Origin: Acidipila rosea
GTDB lineage: Bacteria; Acidobacteriota; Terriglobia; Terriglobales; Acidobacteriaceae
DNA length: 64,000 nt
Assembly (NCBI RefSeq): GCF_004339725.1
Contig: NZ_SMGK01000002.1
Span: 992,001 to 1,056,000, forward strand
Direction: 5' to 3'
The translations under genes were made by a program, and so were the position numbers. Each line of letters opens with the position of its first letter. Positions within the stretch are counted from its first letter, which is position 1. Of this stretch, positions 45,100 to 55,300 are shown piece after piece. The notes below the pieces were generated by a model. It searched no databases. It was not told where the DNA came from and saw only the letters and a list, made by a program, of their open reading frames with translations.

Positions 45100-47592
45100 T
45101 CATCTCAGGACGACCTTTAGACTTGCCTCCGGGTCTGCGGAGAAAGTTCCGCTCCACGCGCCATGCTCTTTGGTGAGCGAAACTTTCTGCGTTCCTGCCG
45201 TCAACTGCTTCGCCTTGGGTGTCCAGCCGTAGGCCTCGATCCGCACCTGCTTCCACCATGGCTTGAAGCCTGCCTGCTGTGGCTCCATGCGGACCGTCAG
45301 AGCGCCGTCCGGCTGTGTTTCGCAGGTGAAGCGCAGGCGCAGATACTTTCCGCTTCGATAAGCGAAGCCGTCTCCGGCATCCTCGTAGAGAGCACCGTGG
45401 CAGTTGTCTCCCGGGTAGACCCGCAGAGTCAGCGGCCCGTTCGGCGTTTCATCCGTGCTCTGCACCAGCGGAGCCATGGGCAGCACCGTTCCTCCACGAA
45501 CATAGACCGGCAGTTCATCGAGCTTTGGCAACACCATGATCGGCTTATCGAGCTGCACCAGATCGTGGCGCTCGGTATCGTTGGGGCTTGCTGGATTCTG
45601 CCGGGTGTAGCGCTCTCCCGACCAGTAGTCATACCAGGTGCCGGGCGGCAGGTGCACTTCATAAGGCCGGATCTGATCCGGCGACGGTGAGGCCGCAACC
45701 AGCAGTTGAGAGCCCACCATGAAATGGCCGCCGGCATCGAGATCAAGCGGATGGCCATCGCTTGTGGCATGCGGGAACTCAACGAAGAGCGGACGCATGA
45801 TCGGCAGCCCGGTTCTCGACATCTCTTCCGCGACCGTGTAGAAGTATGGCATCAAGCGGTAGCGCTCATCGATGAACTTGCGTCGGATATCTTCCTGGGC
45901 AGGTCCGTCAACCCAGGGCTCGTGGTCGCGCGTATTCTTCGCAGAGTGATCGCGATCGATGGGCTGGAAGGCTCCGATTTCGATCCATCGAGTAAGCAGC
46001 TCAACTGAGGGCGAGCCGCTGAAGCCGCCTACATCCGCACCCGCCATGCCGAATCCGCTCAGGCCCAGATTTTCAAGCATCGGAATCGTCATGCGGAGAT
46101 GATTCCAGGTCGCATCGTTATCCCCTGTCCAGGTGGCCGCATACCGCTGGCCGCCAGCGTAGGTGGCACGGGTCAGCACAAACGGCCGAGCGTCTGGATT
46201 CAGCTTAAGCACACCATCATAAGTGGCGCGCGAGTTTTCCATGCCGAAGACATTGTGTATCTCCAGATGCGATGTCGTCCTCGTCTTGAAGCCCGGCTCC
46301 TCGATCCGGTGCTGCACATCATCAGGCATGGTCTTCGACGGGTAGCGAAAGATGGCCGGCTCGTTCATGTCGTTCCAGAATCCCGCAACTCCATCGGCGA
46401 CAAAATTCTTGTAGAGGCTTCCCCACCAATCTCGTGTAACGCTGCGCGTGAAGTCAGGAAAGACTGCCGGTCCGGGCCACACTGGCCCAACGTAGTTCGT
46501 TCCGTCTGGATTCTTGACGAAGTGATTGCCCGCTACGCCGGAGTCGTAAGGCGCGTATCCCTGGTTAGGCAGGTTGGCGATATGAAGATCGGTGATCACC
46601 ACCAGATGAAAATGATCCTGCTTCAAAGTGCCGACCATCTTACGAAAATCGGGAAAGGCCTCGGTATTGATAGTGAAGGGCCGGTTCTTCACCTGGTAGT
46701 CGATATCGAGATAGAGCGCATCGGCCGGAATCTTATCCGCGCGCAGTCGATGCGCCACAGTCATGAGCCGGTTTTCAGTTTCATAACTGTAGCGCGATTG
46801 CTGGAAGCCAAGCGTCCACAGTGCAGGCAGCGGGGTTGGTCCGGTGAGCCATGCATAATCCTCGATGACCTTCTTCGGCGTGGGGCCATACATCAGATAG
46901 TAGGAAACCAATCCGCCCGCTGAGCTGAAGGTGTACTGCGCAGGATCCTCTTTGCCGAAGTCAAAGTAGGTGCGCCACGTGCTGTCCAGCAGCACTCCCA
47001 TTGCGTTGCCGCCGTGGAACTCCATGAAGAATGGAATGCTCTTGTAGATAGGGTCTGTCGATTCCTGAAACCCGGTATCGGTATTCCACAACGTGTAACT
47101 TGAACCTGCATGATCGAGCGGCCCCGTCTTGTCGCCGAGCCCGAAGAAGTGGTCGTCATCACGCTTGACCTTCGCAAGCTCAAATCCCTTTTTGCGCCAG
47201 GCCAGTGGCGCTGCATCCTGCTGCACCACATTCCCGGCTGCGTCCTTCACGGTAAGACTGAGATCAGGCGAGATGCTGACGCGCAAGGCCTCCGTGTGGA
47301 ATGAAGCGCCCGCGGTTCCACTATCCTGCACTACCTTGACCGCTGCCTTCATCGCCTGCGGCAGCACGGCCCAGGAAGCATCCTCCGGCATCCTGCCGTC
47401 GTGGCCTGCGGTAATTCGCAGTACATCATCGCGCAGAGCAACGACGCGCATGGTCGTTCCATCGCGCTGCACCTCGACACCATTGGGGAGCGCCGTTGCA
47501 TGAAACGATGCTGTGGCCTGTGCGAAGACAGCAAAGGGTACACAACCTAAAAGAGAAAGGAGAGCGCCTGATCTAAGGCAGAACTTAAACAT
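45100..47592 (-). CDS. Exported glycoside hydrolase family 31 alpha-glucosidase
   Basis: From the ATG at 47592 the product is 830 residues with a signal peptide (CLRSGALLSLLGCVPFAVFAQ). An N-terminal galactose-mutarotase-like domain is followed by the barrel with FFGLGDKTGPLDHAG, DALYLDIDYQ, GVAGFWNDMNEPAIF (nucleophile Asp near 409) and AATWTGDNDATW (acid Asp near 491), then FGMAGADVGGFSGSPSVELLTRWIEIGAFQPIDRDHS. This is the alpha-glucosidase type of GH31; alpha-xylosidase activity in the same family cannot be excluded. The frame opens at a GTG at 47613, but the ATG at 47592 gives the shorter signal peptide. It is convergent with ppk1 and divergent from the DUF4382 gene. Confidence 0.92.
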   Translation of the reverse strand: MFKFCLRSGALLSLLGCVPFAVFAQATASFHATALPNGVEVQRDGTTMRVVALRDDVLRITAGHDGRMPEDASWAVLPQAMKAAVKVVQDSGTAGASFHTEALRVSISPDLSLTVKDAAGNVVQQDAAPLAWRKKGFELAKVKRDDDHFFGLGDKTGPLDHAGSSYTLWNTDTGFQESTDPIYKSIPFFMEFHGGNAMGVLLDSTWRTYFDFGKEDPAQYTFSSAGGLVSYYLMYGPTPKKVIEDYAWLTGPTPLPALWTLGFQQSRYSYETENRLMTVAHRLRADKIPADALYLDIDYQVKNRPFTINTEAFPDFRKMVGTLKQDHFHLVVITDLHIANLPNQGYAPYDSGVAGNHFVKNPDGTNYVGPVWPGPAVFPDFTRSVTRDWWGSLYKNFVADGVAGFWNDMNEPAIFRYPSKTMPDDVQHRIEEPGFKTRTTSHLEIHNVFGMENSRATYDGVLKLNPDARPFVLTRATYAGGQRYAATWTGDNDATWNHLRMTIPMLENLGLSGFGMAGADVGGFSGSPSVELLTRWIEIGAFQPIDRDHSAKNTRDHEPWVDGPAQEDIRRKFIDERYRLMPYFYTVAEEMSRTGLPIMRPLFVEFPHATSDGHPLDLDAGGHFMVGSQLLVAASPSPDQIRPYEVHLPPGTWYDYWSGERYTRQNPASPNDTERHDLVQLDKPIMVLPKLDELPVYVRGGTVLPMAPLVQSTDETPNGPLTLRVYPGDNCHGALYEDAGDGFAYRSGKYLRLRFTCETQPDGALTVRMEPQQAGFKPWWKQVRIEAYGWTPKAKQLTAGTQKVSLTKEHGAWSGTFSADPEASLKVVLR

Positions 47593-47732
47593 GATGCTTG
47601 CAGTAAAACGCACTCAACCATCGCAAGGCAAACTACTTTTGACTGGGGCCGCCCCATACCTCTCTTGTACGGCTGAGCTTAGCGCTTCAGAGTGTTCCGT
47701 TGACTGACTCTCGATCCACAGCCCGCGCATGT

Positions 47733-47853
47733 GATGTGACCGGGGACACATCCACCAGGCTGCCGCCGAGCGCTAAATCAGAACACTGGGAGTCGGCAAA
47801 CAGCCGAGGCTGTGTCGCAACAAAGCGACGAAGTCATCACTCGCTGGTATCCC
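47733..47853 (+). promoter_or_regulatory. Structured 5' leader of the DUF4382 lipoprotein gene
   Basis: Three hairpins lie in the 135 nt before the ATG: GATGTG/CACATC (47733-47752), ACAGC/GCTGT with CGAG loop (47800-47813) and, immediately next to it, GTCGC/GCGAC with AACAAA loop (47814-47829). GGGA (47788-47791) can pair with TCCC (47850-47853) to enclose the last two. No named riboswitch consensus fits fully. The ribosome-binding site GAAAGGAG follows at once. Confidence 0.35.
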
Positions 47854-47867
47854 GAAAGGAGTAGTAC

Positions 47868-49301
47868 ATGCCAAAGCCAACCTTCTATCGTGGTCTTATC
47901 CCAGCATCCAGTGCAAGCAAACTTGCAGCCGTGCTGAGTGCCTGCCTCCTCGTTATTCTGACAGCGTGTGGAGGCAGCAGCAGCTCCACCCCAACGCCCA
48001 CTCCCACTACGCAGAGTTCCACCGTGCAGGTGAACATGGGAGATGCTCCAGCGGACTGGATGTTGGCCTTCGCCATGAACATCACCTCCATGAACCTCAC
48101 CGGCAGCAATGGTTCCGTCGGCGTCGTCAGCGCGTCTTTGCCGGTAGAGATGATCCACCGGCTCGGCATCATGGAGCCAATTGCGATGGTGCCCGTTCCG
48201 CAGGATACCTACAACGGCGCTACCATCACTATCGCTTCGTGCAACGTGAGCTACCTTGATCCGAACACAAAAGCCATGGTGCAGAAGACAATTCAGGGAC
48301 CATTCACCGCGAAGATCGATTTCACTTCGCCAGTCACGGTGGGGGCCACTCCTTACGCATTCAACTTTGACCTCGATCTCGAGAAATCAGTAACGATGGA
48401 CAACAGCGGAAACCTGAGCTTCAGTCCTACGTTCCAGACGTCTGCAGGCCTGCAGGGCGCGGGCGCCGGCAACGGATCACGCAACGGCGGCATGCAGCAG
48501 ATGCTCGGGGTCGTCAGCAATGCTTCCGCAACATCGTTCAGCATCGTTCCTCTTCAGGCCACTAACACCTTCACCTTCAAGGTGAACTCAGCCACTCAGT
48601 TTCAGGGCAAGGTCAGCAATATGTCCATGGTGGCAACAGGGATGGGAGTACTGGTCACTGCATCGCTGCAGTCTGACGGCACGCTGCTCGCTACCCGCAT
48701 CAGGTCGAGGATGAATTCCGGCGGCATCATGGGCGGTGGAATCATCACGCAGGTTGTGGGCATGCCGGCTACTCAGTTGACCCTCGTCATGCAGAATGGC
48801 GCAGGCGCCAGCCTGATGACCTCTTACCTGTCGCAGCCGCTTACCGTCAATCTCACCTCCTCAACCGAGTATGAAATCGACGATGATCGGGTTGACCTGA
48901 CCGGGCTGCCCGTCACGCCTGCCTTCGACGCCAGCCATATCTACGCGGGACAGAGCGTTCTGCCAATCAGTGAAGCAACCGGCATTGCAGTAAGTGGATC
49001 AGCTGGATCGGTCGGCACCATCACCGCCTCCGACGTCCGTCTGCAGGAGCAGGGTTTCCGCGGAACGACTGACGTGACAATCAGACCGGGCAGCTCTGGC
49101 AGCTTCGTCCTCACGCTGCTGCCGGGCTGTGCTTTCACAACTCTCACCGGAGCAACCACGATCCAGGTCTACCAGCAGACCGCAACCAACGTGGAGAGCG
49201 CGACCGCTATCCCAGCAGGCACAACGCTGCGAGTGCATGGCTTACTCTTCCAGAACGCAGGCCAGTGGGTATTCGTCGCCTCGACGATTGCTGCGAGCTG
49301 A
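47868..49301 (+). CDS. DUF4382-family lipoprotein with DUF5666-like repeats
   Basis: The 477-residue protein has a lipoprotein signal with ILTAC (Cys34), a Ser/Thr/Pro-rich tether, then a DUF4382 domain (STVQVNMGDAPADWMLAFAMNITSMNLTGSNG, DTYNGATITIASCNVSYLDP). The rest holds repeated short beta modules (LGVVSNASATSFSIVPLQATNTFTFKVNSATQFQG, GMGVLVTASLQSDGTLLATRI) like DUF5666. It is predicted to be anchored at the outer membrane; function is unknown. AAGGAG sits seven nt before the ATG. The lipobox and domain start fix the start codon well. Single-gene unit ended by a terminator. Confidence 0.87.
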   Translation: MPKPTFYRGLIPASSASKLAAVLSACLLVILTACGGSSSSTPTPTPTTQSSTVQVNMGDAPADWMLAFAMNITSMNLTGSNGSVGVVSASLPVEMIHRLGIMEPIAMVPVPQDTYNGATITIASCNVSYLDPNTKAMVQKTIQGPFTAKIDFTSPVTVGATPYAFNFDLDLEKSVTMDNSGNLSFSPTFQTSAGLQGAGAGNGSRNGGMQQMLGVVSNASATSFSIVPLQATNTFTFKVNSATQFQGKVSNMSMVATGMGVLVTASLQSDGTLLATRIRSRMNSGGIMGGGIITQVVGMPATQLTLVMQNGAGASLMTSYLSQPLTVNLTSSTEYEIDDDRVDLTGLPVTPAFDASHIYAGQSVLPISEATGIAVSGSAGSVGTITASDVRLQEQGFRGTTDVTIRPGSSGSFVLTLLPGCAFTTLTGATTIQVYQQTATNVESATAIPAGTTLRVHGLLFQNAGQWVFVASTIAAS

Positions 49302-49307
49302 CCGTCC

Positions 49308-49349
49308 AATACAGCAGCGTGTCTAAGTCCAGATACGCTGCTGTATTTT
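49308..49349 (+). terminator. Terminator of the DUF4382 gene
   Basis: AATACAGCAGCGT (49308-49320) pairs perfectly with 49335-49347; T5 overlaps and follows the arm. It also lies just beyond the stop of the convergent FAH gene but has no T tract for that strand. Confidence 0.88.
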
Positions 49350-49354
49350 TGTCT

Positions 49355-50182
49355 TCAGGCGACCTGGTTGGTAAGAGTCCCTACAGCTTCAATCGTGATG
49401 CGGATCGTGTCGCCGCCCATCAGTGTGAACGAGTCCGGAGGCACGATACCAGTACCGGTCATCAGAAAGCAGCCCTGCGGAAAGCTCTTGTCGCGGTAAA
49501 GATAGCTGACCAGCGTCTCCGGATCGCGCTTGAGTTCCGTCAACTGCACAGCACCGGCAAATTCCGTCTTGCCTGCTCGTTCAATTGCAATCTCGATTCG
49601 GGTTTCGCGCGGCAGCGGCTCTCGCGAGACGAATACGCAAGGGCCAAGCGCACAGCTTCCGTCATAGACCTTCGCCTGCGGCAAGTAGAGCGGATTCTCG
49701 CCTTCGATATCGCGCGAGCTCATATCATTGCCGATGGTGTAGCCCACAATCTCTCCACGCGCGTTGATGAGCAGCGTCATCTCCGGCTCAGGTACAGACC
49801 ACCTTGCATCGCTGCGGATTCGCACCTTCTCACCAGAGCCCACTACGCTTCCACCTGTGGCTTTAAAGAAGAGCTCAGGCCGCTCCGCTTGATACACGCG
49901 GTCATAGAAGTCGCCCCCGCCCGCATCCTTTGACTCTTCCATGCGCGCATTGCGGCTGCGATAGTAGGTGACACCTGCCGCCCATACCTCCTGGCTCTGT
50001 ATTGGCGCGAGAATATCGGACGCTGCCGGGGCTGCACATGCAGTCGAGCCCTTTACCACTGCTCGGCAGAAATCCTCGAGACTTTCCTGCTGCACGATTT
50101 CATCCCAGCTCAGGTCAGGAATAAGGAAATACGATCCGGCTTCTTCCACGTAGCATCCGCGGCGCGTTCGGTAAAGTTTCAC
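49355..50182 (-). CDS. Fumarylacetoacetate hydrolase-family protein, likely keto-deoxy sugar acid dehydratase
   Basis: The 275-residue protein has an FAH-type C-terminal domain: [88 protein letters not shown] and [20 protein letters not shown] and NDMSSRD supply the divalent-metal ligands. Family members hydrolyse or dehydrate 2-keto acids. It is 52 bp downstream of a D-xylonate-dehydratase gene on the same strand, which strongly suggests 2-keto-3-deoxy-D-xylonate (arabinonate) dehydratase of the Weimberg-type pathway; this is inference from context. A decarboxylase or hydrolase role is the alternative. Confidence 0.85.
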   Translation of the reverse strand: MKLYRTRRGCYVEEAGSYFLIPDLSWDEIVQQESLEDFCRAVVKGSTACAAPAASDILAPIQSQEVWAAGVTYYRSRNARMEESKDAGGGDFYDRVYQAERPELFFKATGGSVVGSGEKVRIRSDARWSVPEPEMTLLINARGEIVGYTIGNDMSSRDIEGENPLYLPQAKVYDGSCALGPCVFVSREPLPRETRIEIAIERAGKTEFAGAVQLTELKRDPETLVSYLYRDKSFPQGCFLMTGTGIVPPDSFTLMGGDTIRITIEAVGTLTNQVA

Positions 50183-50234
50183 GTTGCTGCTCCTTTTTCA
50201 AAAAAACTTTATGGAGGCCCTGGTGCAGGCTCGA

Positions 50235-52178
50235 TTACCGCGCCTCAGTACCCTGGGCGTCATCGGCGGAGGACGCGCTACCCCGCAGTCGCTCGATGAT
50301 CATATCGGCGTCGTAGACACAGCCGCCCCACACGCCCCCGCTTGCATGCACAAGCGCCGCCCAGAGCCGGGTGTCGACGGGAAGCGCAGGATGTGGCGCG
50401 AGATCGGGGCGCGGCAACCTTGCCGCCAGTCGTGCGCGGCCTGTCTCTGCGTCGAAGCGCTCGTTCCCCTCACCAACCAGATCCACGGAGCCGACCAGAG
50501 ATTCACGATCGATGATGATCTCGATCGTGTCCCCTTCGAGGACACGGCCTATCGGACCGCCCATCAGCGCCTCGGGAGAAACATGTCCGAGACAGGCCCC
50601 GGTCGATACGCCGCTGAAGCGCGCATCCGTGATGACGGCAACATGCTTGCAATGCGGAAGCTGCTTGAGGGCCGAGGTGATCTGGTAGATCTCCTGCATG
50701 CCCGCTCCAGCCGGGCCGCCGCAAAGGAGCACCACCACATCGCCTGCTCCCACGCGGCCATCCTTGATGGCCTTGATCGCTGCTTCCTCTGTAATGAAGA
50801 CCTTTGCCGGGCCACGGTGGCGATAGACACCCGCCGCATCGATCAGCGAAGGATCGATAGCCGTGCTCTTGATGACGCAGCCCTCCGGCGCCAGATTGCC
50901 CACCGGAAAGCAGACAGTGGAAGTCAGCCCTCGCCTGCGCGCTCGGTCGCTGCTCATGATGACGTCATCCGCATCGACTCCGTCCTGCTGCAGCAACTGC
51001 TGCTTCATCTGCTTGCGCCGCGGACTCGCCTCCCACCAGTCAAGGCAACTGTCGAGGCTCTCTCCTGTTACGGTTTTTACCGTTGTGTCGAGCAGTCCTG
51101 CCGAGCGCAGGTGCAGCATCACCTCAGGAACACCCCCAGCGAGGAATACCTGGACCGTCGCATAGTTGCCGGGACCATTGGGAAGCGCATCAACCAGCCG
51201 CGGGGTCTCACGATTGACTTCAGCCCACTCCGAGGCGACCGGCCGTCGAAGCCCGGCAGCATGCGCAATCGCCGGAATATGAAGCAGTAGATTCGTGGAG
51301 CCGCCGAAGGCCGCATGCACCACCATCGCGTTACGCAGGGCTGCGCTGGTCAGCACATCGCTTGTGCCCATCTGCAACTGATGCATCCGCAGAATCGCAC
51401 GCGCAGACCGCGCAGCCGCATCCAGCCAGACGGGCTCGCCGGAAGGACCAAGCGCTGTATGTGGGAGCGAGAGCCCGAGCGCCTCCGCAACAACCTGCGA
51501 CGTAGCCGCTGTACCCAGAAACTGGCAGCCACCACCGGGCGTCGCGCATGCGCGGCAACCCATCTCCGCCGCATACTCAAGCGTGATCTGGTGCTGGGCA
51601 AAGCGCGCTCCGATGGTCTGCACCTTGCCTGCATCTTCGCCATGTGCAGGAAGCAGCGTAACGCCGCCCGGAACCAGAACGCTCGGCAGCCTCCCTGATG
51701 AGGCCAGCGCCATCATCATCGCCGGCAACCCCTTGTCGCAGGTTGCTACGCCGAGTACGCCTTTACGGGTTGGCAGCGATCGCATCAGGCGTCGCAGCAC
51801 AATGGCCGCATCATTGCGGAACGGGAGCGAATCGAGCATGCCTTCCGTGCCCTGCGTCCGCCCATCGCACGGGTCTGTGCAGGCGCCCGCAAACGGAGTG
51901 CAGCGATGCGCCTTAAGCTCGCGCGCAGCCTCCGCCACCAGCAGACCAACCTCCCAATGCCCGGTGTGAAAACCCAGAGCAATGGGCGTGCCGTCTTCCG
52001 CACGCATTCCGCCGTGGGTGCTCAGAATAAGGAATTCAGGATCGAGCAGCCGCGACGGCTCCCAGCCCATGCCTGCGTCCTGGCTTAGGCCAAAGAGGTT
52101 TCCTGAAGGCTGCGTGAGCAGCATTTCCGCCGTGATGGGCAGCTGCCCCTGCGGCCCGGCAGCATGCGTGCGCATCAC
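50235..52178 (-). CDS. D-xylonate dehydratase, YjhG/YagF type (IlvD/EDD superfamily)
   Basis: The 647-residue protein follows the YjhG/YagF pattern: [143 protein letters not shown] and [23 protein letters not shown]. The Cys residues of CTDPC, ATCDKG and CRACA fit the iron-sulfur cluster. The reaction is dehydration of D-xylonate to 2-keto-3-deoxy-xylonate. The frame opens at GTG 52178, but no Shine-Dalgarno site fits it and homologous residues appear to continue upstream to an ATT codon at 52232, which has GGAG six nt before it. The FAH-family gene follows. Confidence 0.93.
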   Translation of the reverse strand: MMRTHAAGPQGQLPITAEMLLTQPSGNLFGLSQDAGMGWEPSRLLDPEFLILSTHGGMRAEDGTPIALGFHTGHWEVGLLVAEAARELKAHRCTPFAGACTDPCDGRTQGTEGMLDSLPFRNDAAIVLRRLMRSLPTRKGVLGVATCDKGLPAMMMALASSGRLPSVLVPGGVTLLPAHGEDAGKVQTIGARFAQHQITLEYAAEMGCRACATPGGGCQFLGTAATSQVVAEALGLSLPHTALGPSGEPVWLDAAARSARAILRMHQLQMGTSDVLTSAALRNAMVVHAAFGGSTNLLLHIPAIAHAAGLRRPVASEWAEVNRETPRLVDALPNGPGNYATVQVFLAGGVPEVMLHLRSAGLLDTTVKTVTGESLDSCLDWWEASPRRKQMKQQLLQQDGVDADDVIMSSDRARRRGLTSTVCFPVGNLAPEGCVIKSTAIDPSLIDAAGVYRHRGPAKVFITEEAAIKAIKDGRVGAGDVVVLLCGGPAGAGMQEIYQITSALKQLPHCKHVAVITDARFSGVSTGACLGHVSPEALMGGPIGRVLEGDTIEIIIDRESLVGSVDLVGEGNERFDAETGRARLAARLPRPDLAPHPALPVDTRLWAALVHASGGVWGGCVYDADMIIERLRGSASSADDAQGTEAR

Positions 52179-52232
52179 TCCAGGATCGAATCCGGAGCTC
52201 TCAATGACAGCGTCAAAAGAAATGATCGAAAT

Positions 52233-52374
52233 ACGCTACTCCAGAACCGCCGGTTGCGGAAGTGTTTGTCGCGAGCAGGCAGCAGCGAACTGCTTCCTTA
52301 TCAGGTTCGCAGCTCGCTGCAAACAGCTATGAGAGTATCAGCGATCGGGCCTCCGACCCACTTCCGGCACCGCC
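52233..52374 (-). promoter_or_regulatory. Leader region of the xylonate dehydratase gene
   Basis: These 142 bp between the GH38 stop and the dehydratase start contain two mutually exclusive pairings that share a segment: GCGAAC (52285-52290) with GTTCGC (52305-52310), and GCAGC (52309-52313) with GCTGC (52316-52320). This could be an attenuator-like switch or chance. No clear promoter was recognised. Confidence 0.25.
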
Positions 52375-55300
52375 TCAACTACCCGGCGTCTGGGACTTCG
52401 GCGTTCCGGTTATCCGCACCGTGACGATCTCATGAGGATGGATGGTGAAGGTGAACCCGCTTGTCCCCACCAACGGCAATGCTGCCTGATTTCGCTCGAC
52501 AGCATCTGCCTGCCACGCCTGGTTGATCTGCAGCAGCGGCGTCTGAACGGTCACAGTTCGCTGCTGCCCCCCGAGATCGAGAAAGCGCAGGATCGTTCCA
52601 TTCCCATCCTCGGCTGTCTTCCACGCCGTGAGCACGACGTTCGCATCCTCTACTTTGAGGAAGCTCTCCTCATGCGCGTCGAGCGGGTGAGCAAGATGCA
52701 ACAGCTTGACCTGCGCTGCCGGGTCAGGATACTGCGGATTGCCGTCATGTTCTGCGATCGGGCTGATCGCCTTGTCCTGTGTCGTAACAGTATCCGCCTG
52801 AAGCGGCGTTATCTCTTCCCAACCAAGATGGCTGAGCTCCTGCGCGTTAGTAGACGGAGCACTGGTCACAATGTAGTGGAAATGAAAGTGCCCGCCCTGC
52901 CCTGCACGGTAGTTCGTATCCCAGTAGTTGTTCATGACGTAGGAAAAGATGGTGCCGGGACGCTTGCCGAACTGTTCCGGCCACGCACCGCGGTTGATGT
53001 CGCCCAGCGTCACGAGCGATGCATCGAGCGGCATCACTGTTCCTGACATCCCTTCCTGCTGCACGGAGACCCAGTGCTGCACAGAGAACCACTCATGGCC
53101 AGCACCGGGATACATGTCCTTCGCCGGATCCACCACTCCATTCTGCACTTCATATTGAAACTGCGGCTGTGTCATCGCGAAGGGAAATGCAAAGTAGACA
53201 GCTTCCTTGCTATCCACTTCTTTCTTGTCTACGTCTTCGATGAACTCGATCTTCTTCTCGCTGTTGAAGAGCCGTATCTCCGTCGCGATAGAAGGCGTAT
53301 TCGTATCCTCACTCTGCAGATGGGCGACGGCGCCATAAGGAGTATGGGTTATGGAAACAAGACGGCCGCTGCTTGCAGGATGAATCTCGAGATCGGCCTT
53401 GGGATACACATGGCTGTACTGCAGCACCGTGTTGGGTCCTTTGTCTCCGCCAGATACATAGAGGTACTGGCCAAAACGATAGGGACTCTGCTGGTTGACG
53501 AGTTCGCGCTGCAGCTGCTTGTCGTAGATGCTGCGCACTGCGCCGGTGGAACTGTCGAGCGTCACCTTGTAGTAGGGGCTTTCGAGTGTCGAGACCTGGT
53601 CTGTCTGGGGCGTCGCTGCCGCCGCATGCCGCATCTCGAACACCTTGTAGCCGACGGCCGGAATATCCTGCGCCAGGAAGCGAATATGATCGAAGTTGCC
53701 GTCACCGCCAAGCCTCTCGGCCGGAACTACTTTGCCGGTCGTCGTATCGACGATCTCATTCCCTTTATCAACATCGAATGAAACCAGTCCATCGCGCTTC
53801 CAGTTCAAACTATTGAACACGATCAGACTGCCAGGCGCTGCCGGTATGGCGCTCACCATGCTCGCCATGCTGTTCATGGCGATGAAGTTCGCAAGCGCTT
53901 TAGCGTTCACCGCATACTGGTCTTTGATCGCAAGCTGCTTGACCGCCTCCATGCTCGTCGGATCGGAGATGCTGTTGTACGAGTCCCACGTGTGCTCGTC
54001 CATCAGCAACATATTTGTCCACATGCGCTTCAGGTCCGCGGTGTTGGCCTTCATCAGGGGATTAATCAGCGCAGTCAATGTCGCCAGCTTTTCTGCTGTG
54101 GGCGCGTTGCCCTCGGTCCATCGCTCCATCCCCGCATAATAGGCATCGGAAGCGATGCCATCTTCCCAGTAAGGGCCGCCATCGCCGCGCGTCGTGGGAA
54201 TCGTGTCGCCGAACTGCTTCTGGATATTCTGCAGCGCTTCGTGGAAGCCGGAGTACTGCAGATGCGGAAAGGCATACGTGTCGTCCCACTCTTTCACAAG
54301 CTCTGCCTGCTGCGGAAAGAGGTCGGTGTTCTCGACCTGCGTGCCGTAGAGCATCGTCGCACTGGCATGGTAGCCGGGGTGCTCATACATCTGCAGGAAC
54401 AGGGGAAGCGTGTCGCGCCCTGCTGCTAAGACGGGAGGCAGCCCAAACAGCATCTGCATCTGCTGGTAGATACGCGAGTACCACAGGAGAACTTTCTTGC
54501 CGTCCGGCCCCTCCCACCATATCGGAGAGTCTTCATTCAACCGTCCCTGCAGCAGCACCGGCGCGCGATAGTTGTTGCTCCCACCGGCAAGATAATGAAT
54601 GCCGGCGGAGGCCAGGATCGACGCATAAGACCACGAGTAAGAAGGCACGTCCGTCAGGTTGGCATAGTTGAACGGCGTGCCATGAATGCGGCTGAAATTT
54701 GCGCTTGGATAGAGCGAGCGGATGAGCGTCTCCGCCGCCGGAAATCCAGTCAGAATATTCGCGTACTGCGCAGGGACGAAGAGCTGCTCTTTCTGGAGAG
54801 CGGCAATCGCCCGCTGCTGCTGCGCAGGTGTGCGCGTCTTCATGAACTGCTCAAGGTTCCACGCTCCATCCGTGCTGAAGCGGAAATCAGGCTGCTTGCC
54901 GATCATATCCAGCGCTTCATCGAGTGCGTGGCTTTGAATGGCGGCAATCTTTGCCTGATAGTCGGAGTAACCGACATCCACGTGAGTATTGGGTACGACA
55001 AAGACCGTCCACTTCTTCTTCGGGTCGATCGTCTGCTCGACATGCTGGCGGTGGCCGCTAACCTGCCAGTCAAAGGCCGCGCGCGTCTGCGCTGGAAATT
55101 CTGCAACGCTGAAGTCAAGTCTCTCTTCGCCGAAGTCCTGGTTGCCGCGCAGAGCCTGCTGATAGTGCCTGCCAGCGATCGTCAGATCGGCATGGCCTCC
55201 CGGCTTCATCGGCTCACTGGAGCGGATGTAAGCTTCTACCTCCTCCTCCAGGCCGCCGGCCCGCTGCCGAAAGTAAATGGTCGGAAGGATTTGCGCGGTC

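Noticed and set aside
47780-47853. c-di-GMP riboswitch before the DUF4382 gene
   Set aside because: Only GGCAAAC and AAAGC words match; the P1-P3 layout and tetraloop of that class are not present, so it is listed only as an unnamed structured leader.
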